From: DATAEE01 sp036258175
Lineage (GTDB): Bacteria > Acidobacteriota > Vicinamibacteria > Vicinamibacterales > 2-12-FULL-66-21
NCBI GenBank assembly: GCA_036258175.1
Contig: DATAEE010000300.1
Coordinates: 62,001-126,000, forward strand
DNA: 64,000 nt
Direction of reading: 5' to 3'
Part shown: piece by piece, positions 16,909-25,997 of the stretch
Position numbering within the stretch: position 1 is the stretch's first letter
Layout: the number at the start of each line of letters is the position of its first letter
Notes under the pieces: generated by a model
What the model was told of the DNA's origin: nothing
Databases searched by the model: none
The model's input: only the letters and a program-made list of their open reading frames with translations
Position numbers and translations under genes: made by a program

Positions 16909-18027
16909 ATGAGTGAACACGCGGTGGACCGTCGCGCATTCCTCCGGATCGCCGGAGGCGCCGCCGGCCTCGTGGTGGCTTCCACCTGTGCGCCCCGTCC
17001 ACTCGTCGTCGATCCCGTGCGCGCCCGACGACGGTTCGCTCGCGTCATCGTGTCGCCCAATCGGGTCATCCGCACCATCGCCGGCCTCCGACCATATCGA
17101 GCCTCCGGATTCGTCGTCCGCGGGGAGCGGCTCGGCGACAAGTTGCTGGTGCACGACTACGGACATGGCGGTGGCGGCGTGACCCTCTCCTGGGGTACCG
17201 CGCGGCTCGCAGTCGACGAGCTGAACGGCTGGACGGGTCGGGCGGATCGCTGCGGCGTGGTCGGGTGCGGCGCCGTCGGACTCGCGACGGCCCGGCTCCT
17301 TCAGCGCCGCGGCGCAGCCGTCACGATTTATGCGAAGGACGTCCCGCCAAATACGACATCGAACATCGCCGGCGCGCAGTGGGGGCCCTTCAGCGTCTTC
17401 GAGCGCGGAAAAACGACGGCGGCGTTCGACGAGCAGTTCGCCCGCGCGGCACGGCTCGCCTGGCGGATGTTTCAGGAACTCCCGGGATCGACCTACGGCA
17501 TCCGCTGGATCGAGAACTACAGTGCGGGCGACACGCCGAACGAGGCGCCACTCGAGAGTCCCTTTTATGTAGATGGGGTCGATCTCCGGCCGGACGAGCA
17601 CCCGTTCCCGGCGCGGTACGTCCGCCGGTTCACGACGATGCTGATCGAACCGCCGATCTATCTGACGGCGATCCTGCGTGACTTCCTGGTCGCGGGCGGC
17701 AGGCTGGTCGTGCGCGAGCTCAGCTCGAGAGAAGAAATGATGGGGCTGGACGAGCCCGTCGTGTTCAACTGCACCGGCCTTGGAGCGAAGGCGCTGTTCG
17801 CTGACGAGGAGCTGACGCCCGTGAAAGGGCAGCTGACGTTTCTACTGCCCCAGCCGGAGGTCGATTACGTCACCCTGCTCGACGGACCGTTGTACATGTT
17901 TCCGCGCCACGATGGGATCCTGCTCGGCGGCACCTTCGATCGCGGTAACTGGTCGCTCGAGCCGGACCTGGAAGTCGAGAAGCGGATCCTCGACGGGCAC
18001 CGGCGCTTTTTCGAAGGGATGCGCTAG
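16909..18027 (+). CDS. Tat-exported D-amino-acid-oxidase-like flavoprotein, apparently circularly permuted
   Basis: 372 aa. The Tat signal is RRAFLRI (8-14) plus a hydrophobic stretch ending near Cys27. Residues about 55-105 carry what is normally the C-terminal end of D-amino acid oxidases: GLRPYR (60-64, Arg matching the substrate-binding Arg of DAAO) and VHDYGHGGGGVTLSWGTA (81-98). Only after this comes the FAD Rossmann motif VVGCGAVGLATA (117-128), normally at the N-terminus. The rest follows canonical order: NCTGLGAKALF, PVKGQLT and FPRHDGILLGGTF, ending where the normal enzyme would continue into the GLRP segment. I infer an FAD-dependent amino acid or amine oxidase of the cell envelope. 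There is no Shine-Dalgarno sequence; TATCCT lies 9 nt upstream. Confidence 0.8.
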   Translation: MSEHAVDRRAFLRIAGGAAGLVVASTCAPRPLVVDPVRARRRFARVIVSPNRVIRTIAGLRPYRASGFVVRGERLGDKLLVHDYGHGGGGVTLSWGTARLAVDELNGWTGRADRCGVVGCGAVGLATARLLQRRGAAVTIYAKDVPPNTTSNIAGAQWGPFSVFERGKTTAAFDEQFARAARLAWRMFQELPGSTYGIRWIENYSAGDTPNEAPLESPFYVDGVDLRPDEHPFPARYVRRFTTMLIEPPIYLTAILRDFLVAGGRLVVRELSSREEMMGLDEPVVFNCTGLGAKALFADEELTPVKGQLTFLLPQPEVDYVTLLDGPLYMFPRHDGILLGGTFDRGNWSLEPDLEVEKRILDGHRRFFEGMR

Positions 18028-18033
18028 CCCGGT

Positions 18034-18621
18034 CTATCGCAGCAGCTTCAACTCCCCCGCAAACAGCCTCGCGCGCAGGTTGTAGCCGCCCTGCCCGTCC
18101 CACTTGAACGACCGGAAGATTCCGCCTTTGTTGATGTTGAACGGACGTGCGTCGATCTCGCCGAATCTCACGGACGCGTCGACTCGCCGGTACTTGGCGG
18201 AATCGCCGACCTCGATCGTGATCTCGCCCGCCCAGGCGCTCACGTTCTTGCTGCCGGTGATCTCGCGAATGCTCAGCTCACCCGCGCTGAGGTCGAGATC
18301 GAGGTCGCTCACCGAGGGGAGCTCGATATCGACGCGGAAATTATCGTGTGGACCGTCGATGGCGATGAACGCCTCCTTACCCCGCGGCTCGACCTTCGCG
18401 TCCACCTTTTGACCAGCATGTTTCGTCGTCCACCGGACGACAATCGCGTCGGCCCGCCGTCCTTCGATGCGGTAAGAGCCAGCCGACAGATCGAGCCGGA
18501 CTTTTCCGCCGGCGGCGAACGGACGCTCGATTCGCGAGGGATCCGATGGGGCCGGGGATTGCGCCGGCGCGCGAAGACCGGCCGCCGTGACGAGGGCCAA
18601 CAAAATGCCGACGGTGCGCAT
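18034..18621 (-). CDS. Secreted beta-rich protein (DUF4097/adhesin-like)
   Basis: 195 aa from ATG 18621, which has GGAGG 8-9 nt upstream. The signal peptide is MRTVGILLALVTAAGLRAPAQ. The mature part consists of short beta repeats (VRLDLSAGSYRIEG, LDLDLSAGELSIREITG, VSAWAGEITIEVGD), the pattern of the DUF4097/putative auto-transporter-adhesin family that forms a beta-helix. A TATTGT -10 box lies at 18643-18648. Function unknown; presumably periplasmic or surface exposed. It converges on the flavoprotein gene with 6 nt between stops. Confidence 0.7.
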   Translation of the reverse strand: MRTVGILLALVTAAGLRAPAQSPAPSDPSRIERPFAAGGKVRLDLSAGSYRIEGRRADAIVVRWTTKHAGQKVDAKVEPRGKEAFIAIDGPHDNFRVDIELPSVSDLDLDLSAGELSIREITGSKNVSAWAGEITIEVGDSAKYRRVDASVRFGEIDARPFNINKGGIFRSFKWDGQGGYNLRARLFAGELKLLR

Positions 18622-18695
18622 GGCTGGGGCCTCCATGTTCGAACAATACGGATGAGGGGTGCGCCGGGTTGCGTGGATGAGGTTGCCCGTGGCGC

Positions 18696-19652
18696 ATGAG
18701 TTGCATCGGCGCCCGCCCTATGGTGCGGCCGCAACGACTCCGGCGAGGTGCGTCCCTCGATCGTCTGTCGGACGAGGAGCGCAAGTCGGTCACTCACGGC
18801 GATTTCTGGATCCCCGACGAGGCGCGGAACGTCTACAGTCTCGCACTCCAGACCCTCAATCAAGCCGACGTTCCGTACGTCGTTGCGGGCGCGTTCGCCA
18901 TCTACGAGCACACGGGCATCTATCGCCAGACGAAGGACCTCGACCTCTTCTTCGAGCCCCACGACGTCCTGCGAGCCGCCTATGCGTTGCGCGATGCCGG
19001 CTTCGAGATGCGGCTCGAAGAAGAGCACTGGCTCGCGAAAGCGTTCCGCGGCAAAGTCTGGGTCGACCTGATCTACGGGATGGGCAACGGCGTCGCGTTC
19101 ATCGACAGTGTCTGGCACGACTTCGCGCGTCCCGGAACGCTGGCTGAAATGCCCGTGAGGATCGCGCCGGCCGAGGAACTGCTCTGGCATCGGCTGTTCA
19201 TTTACGAGCGGCACCGCCACGACATGTCCGATATCCTGCACCTCGTCCTCAGTGTCGGCGACACGCTCGACTGGGAACGGCTGCTCAAGCGCGTAGGCCC
19301 GCACTGGCCGCTGCTGCTCGCACAGCTGCAAGTGTTCTCCTATGTGTACCCCGGTTTCCGGAGCCGCGTACCCCGGCACATAATGGAGACGCTGCTCGAC
19401 CGGGCGCGCGATCTCGCAGGAAAAGATGACCCGGACGAAGCGATCACCAATGGTCCGCTCATCTCGAAGTTCAGCTTCGCGATCGACACGCAGGAGTGGG
19501 GCTTCGTCGACACCCGCGCGGAGCGCGTCCGCCGCGCCCGGCACAGCGAGCCCGTTCAGCGGATCGCCAGCGATCCGATATGGACCCGATCGCCGGAGCC
19601 GGATGACGAGGAATCCGCAGCGGCCAGGTCGGCATCCCTGGAGAGCTCCTAG
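18696..19652 (+). CDS. Nucleotidyltransferase-fold protein
   Basis: 318 aa. The segment VPYVVAGAFAIYEHTGIYRQ followed by TKDLDLFFEP (about 60-90) matches the GxA...DxD core of the Pol-beta nucleotidyltransferase fold found in AbiEii/MNT-like and kanamycin-nucleotidyltransferase-like proteins. The next parts contain VDLIYGMGNGVAFID and an all-helical C-terminal half. It may transfer a nucleotide to a protein or small molecule. The start is uncertain: ATG 18720 is possible and no good ribosome-binding site precedes either. No toxin or antitoxin partner is adjacent. Confidence 0.65.
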   Translation: MSCIGARPMVRPQRLRRGASLDRLSDEERKSVTHGDFWIPDEARNVYSLALQTLNQADVPYVVAGAFAIYEHTGIYRQTKDLDLFFEPHDVLRAAYALRDAGFEMRLEEEHWLAKAFRGKVWVDLIYGMGNGVAFIDSVWHDFARPGTLAEMPVRIAPAEELLWHRLFIYERHRHDMSDILHLVLSVGDTLDWERLLKRVGPHWPLLLAQLQVFSYVYPGFRSRVPRHIMETLLDRARDLAGKDDPDEAITNGPLISKFSFAIDTQEWGFVDTRAERVRRARHSEPVQRIASDPIWTRSPEPDDEESAAARSASLESS

Positions 19653-19664
19653 ACGCTCCGGCCC

Positions 19665-19670
19665 TACAAT
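19665..19670 (+). promoter_or_regulatory. -10 box TACAAT, 6 nt before GTG at 19677
   Basis: TACAAT, then TCTCAC, then GTG. No Shine-Dalgarno sequence is present, so a leaderless start is likely for the first gene of the 19677-25997 run. Confidence 0.55.
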
Positions 19671-19676
19671 TCTCAC

Positions 19677-20177
19677 GTGAGCGAGCCGACAGTTCGCGCC
19701 GCCGGCCTCGCGGCGACCCTTGCCTATGCCGTGTTCATCGGCTGGGCCTACGCGCGCCAGCCGCAGACCGTCGCTCAGGTCACCGGCGGACTGGCGGCAG
19801 AGATTGGCGTCTATCGAATCGATCCGCAGGCGTTCGAGGACGGCGTGCGTTTTTTCCGGAGCGATCGGTTCGACGAGGCGCGCGCCGCGTTCGCGCGCGC
19901 TGATCCAGCCGAGCGCGATGGGCGGACGCAGTTCTACATTGCGTACACCTATTTCCGCCAGGGCTGGGGGCGCGTCTATCACGACGATGCGCTGTATGCC
20001 CGCGGGCTCGAGCGCGTGAACATGGCGATCGCGCTGGCGCCGTCCGGCCGCCTGATCGTCGACGATCCGACGCTCGGGCTGCACTCGGCCGACGAGCTCA
20101 AGGCGGAGCTGGAGGCGGGGATACGGCGTGACGCGTCCGATCTCAACCCGCTGCGCGTCTTCCGGCAGCGCCCATGA
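19677..20177 (+). CDS. Small membrane-anchored TPR-like protein
   Basis: 166 aa from GTG 19677. One N-terminal transmembrane helix (AAGLAATLAYAVFIGWAYA) is followed by a short helical repeat region (FFRSDRFDEARAAFARADPA and YFRQGWGRVYHDDALYARGL), consistent with one or two TPR units outside the membrane. The stop overlaps the next start by 4 nt (ATGA), so the two genes are translationally coupled. Function unknown; it probably works with the membrane protein that follows. Confidence 0.7.
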   Translation: MSEPTVRAAGLAATLAYAVFIGWAYARQPQTVAQVTGGLAAEIGVYRIDPQAFEDGVRFFRSDRFDEARAAFARADPAERDGRTQFYIAYTYFRQGWGRVYHDDALYARGLERVNMAIALAPSGRLIVDDPTLGLHSADELKAELEAGIRRDASDLNPLRVFRQRP

Positions 20178-20887
20178 CCGTCGCCCGCGAAGCGTTCACC
20201 CTGCCGCTGCTGCTGCTGACCGTCGCGCTTCTCGGCGGCCTCCGCGTCGGGGATCGCGTCGATCTGCTCCCCCCGTCGCTATTCTCGCTCGTGCTCGCGA
20301 TGCTGCTCGGCGGCGCGCTCGTCCGGAGCGGCGCGCTAACGCCGGGGCGGCTCATGCACTCCGCCCGAGGCGCGCTCGCGAATCTCAACGGGCTCGCCGT
20401 GCTCGTGGCGCTCTTCGCCGCCTCGGCGCAGGCGCTGGCGCTCGTCACGCCGGACTGGGGCCTTCCGCGAATCGGCGCCAGTATCTTTCTGCTGGTGCTC
20501 CTCTTGAACACCCATGCGGCATCACCCGATCGCCAGCGGCTGCTCCGCAGCCTCCTCGTGATCTTCGGCGCCACGTTCGTCCTGAAGTTCGTCATCCTCG
20601 CGGCGCTGTCCGATCCCGTGCAGGGCCGGCTCGGACGGGCGCTGCAGATCCTGCTCGAAGGTGTGACGCTCGGGTCGCTCACGCAGCCCGTTCATCACCC
20701 GGTCACGGGCTATGTCGCCTTCTTCACGCTCGTCGTGTATCTCATCGCGCTCGCGCTGCTTCCGCACGCGGCGTCGCGCGGCGAGGCACTGGGAACGCTC
20801 GAAGCACGAGGCACGAGGCACCCCCGAGACCCGAGGCCCGAGGCACTGACGAGGGACGAACCCCGAGGCCCGAGGACCGACTGGTGA
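20174..20887 (+). CDS. Polytopic membrane protein of unknown function
   Basis: 237 aa with about six hydrophobic helices (for example FTLPLLLLTVALLGGL, LFSLVLAMLLGGALV, ASIFLLVLLLN, LVIFGATFVLKFVILAAL, VAFFTLVVYLIALALL). It overlaps the TPR-like gene by 4 nt and its TGA overlaps the glgX ATG by 1 nt (TGATG). The last 35 residues (EARGTRHPRDPRPEALTRDE...) are encoded by a degenerate 7-nt tandem repeat, so the ancestral protein probably ended near residue 200. I do not recognise the family. Confidence 0.65.
   Translation: MTVAREAFTLPLLLLTVALLGGLRVGDRVDLLPPSLFSLVLAMLLGGALVRSGALTPGRLMHSARGALANLNGLAVLVALFAASAQALALVTPDWGLPRIGASIFLLVLLLNTHAASPDRQRLLRSLLVIFGATFVLKFVILAALSDPVQGRLGRALQILLEGVTLGSLTQPVHHPVTGYVAFFTLVVYLIALALLPHAASRGEALGTLEARGTRHPRDPRPEALTRDEPRGPRTDW
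20800..20881 (+). repeat. Degenerate heptamer repeat (CGAGGCM)n encoding a protein tail
   Basis: Units such as CGAGGCA, CGAGGCC and CGAGGGA recur at roughly 7-nt spacing up to 6 nt before the glgX start. They have extended the reading frame of the membrane protein with a charged, low-complexity tail. Confidence 0.5.
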
Positions 20888-23019
20888 TGCGCGTCTGGCC
20901 CGGGACCCCGTACCCGCTGGGCGCCACGTGGGACGGGATTGGCGTGAACTTCGCGATCTTTTCCGAGCATGCGACGGGCGTCGAGCTCTGTCTGTTCGAC
21001 TCCCCTTTTTCGATCGCGGACAGCACGAGAATTCCACTGCCCGAGCATACGGACATGGTCTGGCACGGCTACTTGCCGGACGTGCGTCCGGGGCAGCTAT
21101 ACGGCTACCGGGTGCACGGCCCGTACGACCCGGCCGCCGGCCACCGCTTCAACCCGCGCAAGGTGCTGCTCGATCCGTACGCGAAGGTCGTCGGCCGCAC
21201 GACACGATGGCACGAATCGCTGTTTGGCTACCGAAGCGTCGATCCGGACGGTCCTGCGGACGACAAGGACAACGCGCCGTACGTGCCGCTGGCGGCAGTC
21301 GTCGATCCGGCGTTCACGTGGGGCGACGATCGGCCGCCGCGCACGCCCTGGCACCACACGATCATCTACGAGCTGCACGTCAAAGGATTCACGAAGCTGA
21401 ACGGCGCGATTCCAGAGGGGCTGCGCGGAACGTACCTCGGCCTGGCGACCGACGAAGCCATCCGCTACCTGCTCGATCTCGGCGTCACCGCGGTCGAGTT
21501 GATGCCGGTTCACTTTCGTCTCGACGATCTGCCGCTCGTCGAGCGTGGCCTGACGAACTATTGGGGCTACAACACGCTCGCGTTCTTCGCGCCGGACGTT
21601 CGCTACGCGATCTCTCCGTCGCCAATCGAGGCCGTGCGCGAATTCAAGATGATGGTGCGCGCGCTCCACTCCGCCGGCCTCGAAGTCATCCTCGACGTCG
21701 TCTACAACCACACGGCGGAAGGCAGCGACCGCGGCCCGACGCTGTCGTTGCGCGGGATCGACAACCTCACGTACTACCGTCTCGCTCCGGGCGATCTGCG
21801 ACGCTACGAGGACTTCACCGGCTGCGGCAACACGCTGAACATGCGCAGCCCGCGCGTGCTGCAGCTCATCATGGACAGCCTGCGGTACTGGGTGCAGGAG
21901 ATGCACGTCGATGGATTCCGTTTCGATCTTGCGAGTGCACTGGCTCGTGAATTGCATGCCGTGGACAAGCTCGGCGCGTTCTTCGACATCATTCATCAGG
22001 ATCCGATTCTGTCGCAGGTCAAGCTGATCGCCGAGCCATGGGACTTGGGCGAAGGCGGTTATCAGGTCGGCAACTTCCCGACGAAGTGGACGGAATGGAA
22101 CGGCAAGTACCGCGACACGCTGCGGCGCTTCTGGCGCGGCGAGGGCCGCGTCGTTTCCGAGCTGGCGACGAGACTGGCGGGCAGCAGCGATCTGTACGAG
22201 CGGAGCGGCCGCCGGCCGTACGCGAGCATCAACTTCATCACGGCGCACGATGGCTTCACTCTCGCGGATCTCATCAGCTACGACCAGAAACACAACGAGG
22301 CGAACGGCGAAGCGGACCGCGACGGCGAGCCGAACAATCTGAGCTGGAATTGCGGCGTCGAGGGACCGACCGGCGACCCGGCGATCACGGCACTGCGCGC
22401 GCGGCAGCAGCGCAACTTTCTCGCGTCGCTTCTTCTGTCGCAGGGCGTTCCGATGATCAGCGGTGGCGACGAAGTCGGCCGCACGCAGCGCGGGAACAAC
22501 AACGCCTACTGCCAGGACAACGAGATCAGCTGGACCGCCTGGACCAGAACGCCGGAAGCGGAGAGCCTGCTCGCCTTCACGCGGCGTCTCATCGCGCTGA
22601 GGAAGGCGCAGCCCGTCCTCCATCGCCGCAACTTCTTTCAGGGGCGGGCGCTGCGCGGCGAGGACATCAAGGACATCGTGTGGCTGGACGCGTCCGGCCG
22701 GGAGATGACCGACAAGGGCTGGGCGGCGCCCGACGGCCGATCGCTCGGCGTCCTGCTCGCGGGCGACGCGATCGACGAGGTGGACGAGCGCGGCCGCCGC
22801 GTGTCTGGCGACACGCTCCTCGTGCTCTACAACGCCGCCCCGGGCGCCGTGACCTTCGTCCTGCCCGCCGACGGTACGCGCGAGGGCGCCGCCGGCCGTC
22901 CGGCCTGGGAGACGCTGGTCGAGACCGACGATCCGGATCGGGCGCCGCACGCATTCGCTGCGGGCGACCGATTCTCGCTGCCGGGCCGTGCGATGGCCGT
23001 GTTCAGACGGCTGCCGTAG
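20887..23019 (+). CDS. glgX: Glycogen debranching enzyme GlgX/TreX
   Basis: 710 aa, the normal length. An N-terminal CBM48-type domain (GATWDGIGVNFAIFSEHATGVELCLFD) precedes a GH13_11 catalytic barrel. Key residues are in DVVYNHTAEGS (region I), VDGFRFDLAS (nucleophile Asp, about residue 346), IAEPWDLGEGGYQVG (acid/base Glu, about 382) and ITAHDGFTLADLISY (His-Asp, about 454). It hydrolyses alpha-1,6 branches of glycogen or maltodextrin. The ATG at 20887 overlaps the upstream TGA (TGATG); longer in-frame extensions run through the upstream membrane gene and are not real. With treY next door it plausibly feeds linear maltodextrin into trehalose synthesis. Confidence 0.93.
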   Translation: MRVWPGTPYPLGATWDGIGVNFAIFSEHATGVELCLFDSPFSIADSTRIPLPEHTDMVWHGYLPDVRPGQLYGYRVHGPYDPAAGHRFNPRKVLLDPYAKVVGRTTRWHESLFGYRSVDPDGPADDKDNAPYVPLAAVVDPAFTWGDDRPPRTPWHHTIIYELHVKGFTKLNGAIPEGLRGTYLGLATDEAIRYLLDLGVTAVELMPVHFRLDDLPLVERGLTNYWGYNTLAFFAPDVRYAISPSPIEAVREFKMMVRALHSAGLEVILDVVYNHTAEGSDRGPTLSLRGIDNLTYYRLAPGDLRRYEDFTGCGNTLNMRSPRVLQLIMDSLRYWVQEMHVDGFRFDLASALARELHAVDKLGAFFDIIHQDPILSQVKLIAEPWDLGEGGYQVGNFPTKWTEWNGKYRDTLRRFWRGEGRVVSELATRLAGSSDLYERSGRRPYASINFITAHDGFTLADLISYDQKHNEANGEADRDGEPNNLSWNCGVEGPTGDPAITALRARQQRNFLASLLLSQGVPMISGGDEVGRTQRGNNNAYCQDNEISWTAWTRTPEAESLLAFTRRLIALRKAQPVLHRRNFFQGRALRGEDIKDIVWLDASGREMTDKGWAAPDGRSLGVLLAGDAIDEVDERGRRVSGDTLLVLYNAAPGAVTFVLPADGTREGAAGRPAWETLVETDDPDRAPHAFAAGDRFSLPGRAMAVFRRLP

Positions 23020-23054
23020 GTCGCGCATGACCACGGATCCGTATGGGTGTTGCG

Positions 23055-25997
23055 ATGAAAGCAGACCGGGCACCGCTCAGCACGTACCGGCTCCAGCTGC
23101 ACGGCCGCTTTCCATTCTCAGCGGCGGCGGCCGCGGTTCCGTATCTCGCGCGGCTGGGCATCACCGACTGCTACCTGTCTCCGATCTTCGCGGCAACGCC
23201 CGGCAGCACGCATGGGTACGACGTCACCGATCAGAACCAGATCAACGAGGAGCTCGGCGGGCCGGAAGAGTACGCGCGGCTGTCGGCCGCGATCGAGGCC
23301 GCCGGCATGGGGCAGCTCCTCGACATCGTGCCGAACCACATGGGGGTGGACGCGGCCACCAATCCGTGGTGGCGCGATCTGCTCGAGAACGGCCGGTGCT
23401 CGGTCGGCGCGCGTTTCTTCGACATCGACTGGGCACCAGTGAAGGCGGAGCTGCGCGGCCGTGTGCTCCTGCCGATCCTCGGCGATCAGTACGGCCAGGC
23501 GCTCGAACGCGGGGAGCTCACCGTTGCGTACGCCGAGGGTCGGCTGGAATTGCGGTACGGCGAACGACAGCTTCCGCTCAATCCGAAGGAGTTTCCGCGT
23601 GTGCTCCGGCACGGCCTCGACGCGCTCAAGAGCGAGCTCGGCGACGATCCGGCGCTCGGAGAGTTCCTGAGTATCCTGTCGGCGCTCGGGAACCTGCCGG
23701 GCTCTGACGACCTGTCGCCCGAAGCGATCGCCGAGCGGCGCCGGGAGCGCGACATCGCGCGCGAGCGCCTCGCGCGGATCGTCGATGCCTCGCCGCGCCT
23801 CCGCCGCCACGTCGACGACGCGATCGCCGCGGTCAACGGCGAACCGGGCCGCCCTTCGAGCTTCGACACGCTGCACGAGCTCCTCGAAGCGCAGTCGTAC
23901 CGGCTGGCGTACTGGAGAACCGCGGCGCACGAAATCAATTACCGGCGGTTCTTCGACGTCGACGCGCTGGCGGCGCTGCGCGTCGAGGATCCCGAGGTCT
24001 TCGAGGCCACGCACGGGTTGCTCGTCGAGTTGCTGCAGAAGGGGCTCGTGAGCGGCGTCCGTGTCGATCATCCCGACGGGCTGTTCGATCCGCGCCAGTA
24101 TGTCGACATGCTGCAGGGCCTCGCGGTTCGCGCGCACCGAACCGGCGCCGGCACCAACCGGCCCTTTTTCGTCGTCGTCGAGAAAATTCTTTCGACCGGT
24201 GAGTCGCTTCCCGAATGGCGCGTCGACGGCACGACCGGTTACACCTTTCTGAGACATGTCACCGGGCTCTTCGTGGACGAGGCAGGGGCCCGCCGGCTGC
24301 GCCGGATTTACACCCGCTTCACGGGCCTGCGCGTGCCGTTCGGCGACGTAGCTTACGAGAGCAAGCGCCTGGTCATGGATACGGCGCTCGCGAGCGAGCT
24401 GAACGTGCTCGCGCATGCCATCGACCGTATTGGTGAGAAAAACCGCAAGGCCCGGGACTTCACCCTGAACAGCCTTCGCGATGCGATTGCCGAGATCGTC
24501 GCGTGCTTTCCTGTGTACCGAACTTACGTGACGCTCGACGGCTGGAGCGTCTCCGATCGCCAGACGGTGGAAACGGCGGTTCGGCTGGCGCGGCGCCGCA
24601 ATCCCGCGCTCGAAGCCTCAGCCTTCGAATTCCTGCGTGAGGTGTTCCTGCCGCGGGGCGCCAACGAGCCGGCGGAAGCGCTGCCGGAGATGGAAGCGGA
24701 AGAGCGGCGCAACGGTTACCCGCCCGCGTCGGAAGCCGAGCGTCGGGAGCGCCTTCATGTCTCGATGAAGTTTCAGCAGTACACCGCACCGGTTCAGGCG
24801 AAGGGCATCGAGGATACGGCCTTCTACCGGTACAACGTGCTGCTCGCCGCGAACGAGGTGGGCGGCGATCCGGCACGGCCGGACGTCTCACCCGCCGCCT
24901 TTCATGCGGCCAATCGGAGCCGGCGCGAGCGGTTTCCGCGCGAGATGCTGGCAACGGCGACGCACGACGCCAAACTGGGCGAGGACGTGCGCGCGCGGCT
25001 GGCCGTGCTCTCAGAGCTGACCGAAGAATGGTCCCGCGTCGTCTCGCGGTGGCGGCGCATCAACCGGTCGCATCGCACGCTCGTCGACGGGGCGCCGGCG
25101 CCGGACCGCAACGACGAGTACCGGTTCTATCAAACGCTCGTCGGCACATTTCCTCCGCAGGGGCCCGCATCGCCTGAGGAATACGTGGCCCGTCTCCGCG
25201 AGTACATGCACAAGTCGATCAAGGAGGCCAAGATTCACACGACGTGGATCAATGAGAATCGCGCATACGATGCGGCGATGGCGCGCTTCGTCGAGCGCTC
25301 GCTGACCGGCGCGGGCGGCGCGAGATTCCTTCCCCTCCTTGCCCCCTTCGCCGAGCGTGTGGCGCGTCACGGCATCGTGAATTCGCTCGCGCAGGTCGCG
25401 CTCAAGCTGGCGTCACCCGGCGTTCCGGATTTCTATCAGGGGACGGAGCTCTGGGATTTAACGCTGGTCGATCCGGACAACCGGCGGCCGGTGGACTTCG
25501 AACAGCGCGCGCGTCTTCTGCAGGAACTCGAATGCCTGCTCACGCAGAGATCGCCGGGCGTCAGCGAGCTGCTCGAGGCATGGCCGGACGGCCGAATCAA
25601 GCTGTTTCTGACGGCGGCTGGCCTGAGACTGCGGCGTTCAGACGCTGCGCTTTTCCTCGAGGGCGCCTACACACCGCTCGAGACGGAGATGACGGTGCCC
25701 GCCGACGTCGTCGCATTCGCGCGCTCGCTCGACGATCGCTCACTCATCAGCATCGTCCCGCGATTGACGGTGCCGCTCTGCTCTGGCGACCACGTGTTTC
25801 CGGTGGGACCGGACTGCTGGAAGACGTCACGAATTCTGCTGCCGCCAGCGCTCGCGGCACGCCCCTACCGCAACGTGCTGACGGGTGAATGCATCGATCC
25901 GACTCGAACCGCGACACAGGCGTGGATCTTCGCCGGTGAGGCGTTTCGAGTGCTGCCGGTCGCTCTTCTTGTCGGCGAGCCGCCGCTCAGCGAATGA
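23055..25997 (+). CDS. treY: Maltooligosyl trehalose synthase TreY
   Basis: 980 aa from ATG 23055 (ATG 23043 possible). GH13_26 signatures are present: LSTYRLQLHGRFPF at the start, SPIFAATPGSTHGYDV, DIVPNHMGVD, GVRVDHPDGLFDPRQY (nucleophile Asp), VVVEKILSTGE (Glu) and ATATHDAKLGEDVRARL (region IV). The enzyme turns the reducing end of maltooligosaccharides into a trehalose unit by intramolecular transglycosylation; TreZ then releases trehalose. It is longer than many TreY proteins (700-900 aa) but shows no foreign domain. treZ is not in the window. The end overlaps the convergent LamG gene by 11 nt. Confidence 0.93.
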   Translation: MKADRAPLSTYRLQLHGRFPFSAAAAAVPYLARLGITDCYLSPIFAATPGSTHGYDVTDQNQINEELGGPEEYARLSAAIEAAGMGQLLDIVPNHMGVDAATNPWWRDLLENGRCSVGARFFDIDWAPVKAELRGRVLLPILGDQYGQALERGELTVAYAEGRLELRYGERQLPLNPKEFPRVLRHGLDALKSELGDDPALGEFLSILSALGNLPGSDDLSPEAIAERRRERDIARERLARIVDASPRLRRHVDDAIAAVNGEPGRPSSFDTLHELLEAQSYRLAYWRTAAHEINYRRFFDVDALAALRVEDPEVFEATHGLLVELLQKGLVSGVRVDHPDGLFDPRQYVDMLQGLAVRAHRTGAGTNRPFFVVVEKILSTGESLPEWRVDGTTGYTFLRHVTGLFVDEAGARRLRRIYTRFTGLRVPFGDVAYESKRLVMDTALASELNVLAHAIDRIGEKNRKARDFTLNSLRDAIAEIVACFPVYRTYVTLDGWSVSDRQTVETAVRLARRRNPALEASAFEFLREVFLPRGANEPAEALPEMEAEERRNGYPPASEAERRERLHVSMKFQQYTAPVQAKGIEDTAFYRYNVLLAANEVGGDPARPDVSPAAFHAANRSRRERFPREMLATATHDAKLGEDVRARLAVLSELTEEWSRVVSRWRRINRSHRTLVDGAPAPDRNDEYRFYQTLVGTFPPQGPASPEEYVARLREYMHKSIKEAKIHTTWINENRAYDAAMARFVERSLTGAGGARFLPLLAPFAERVARHGIVNSLAQVALKLASPGVPDFYQGTELWDLTLVDPDNRRPVDFEQRARLLQELECLLTQRSPGVSELLEAWPDGRIKLFLTAAGLRLRRSDAALFLEGAYTPLETEMTVPADVVAFARSLDDRSLISIVPRLTVPLCSGDHVFPVGPDCWKTSRILLPPALAARPYRNVLTGECIDPTRTATQAWIFAGEAFRVLPVALLVGEPPLSE

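Noticed and set aside
18309..20084. 591-aa antisense frame over the nucleotidyltransferase-like gene
   Set aside because: No recognisable protein features and it conflicts with two supported genes.
20128..20886. 250-residue N-terminal extension of GlgX
   Set aside because: Overlaps the membrane protein gene out of phase; CBM48 begins right at ATG 20887.
21097..23073. 658-aa open frame antisense to glgX
   Set aside because: GC-rich shadow of glgX; Arg/Val-rich composition, no domains, while the sense frame has all GH13 motifs.
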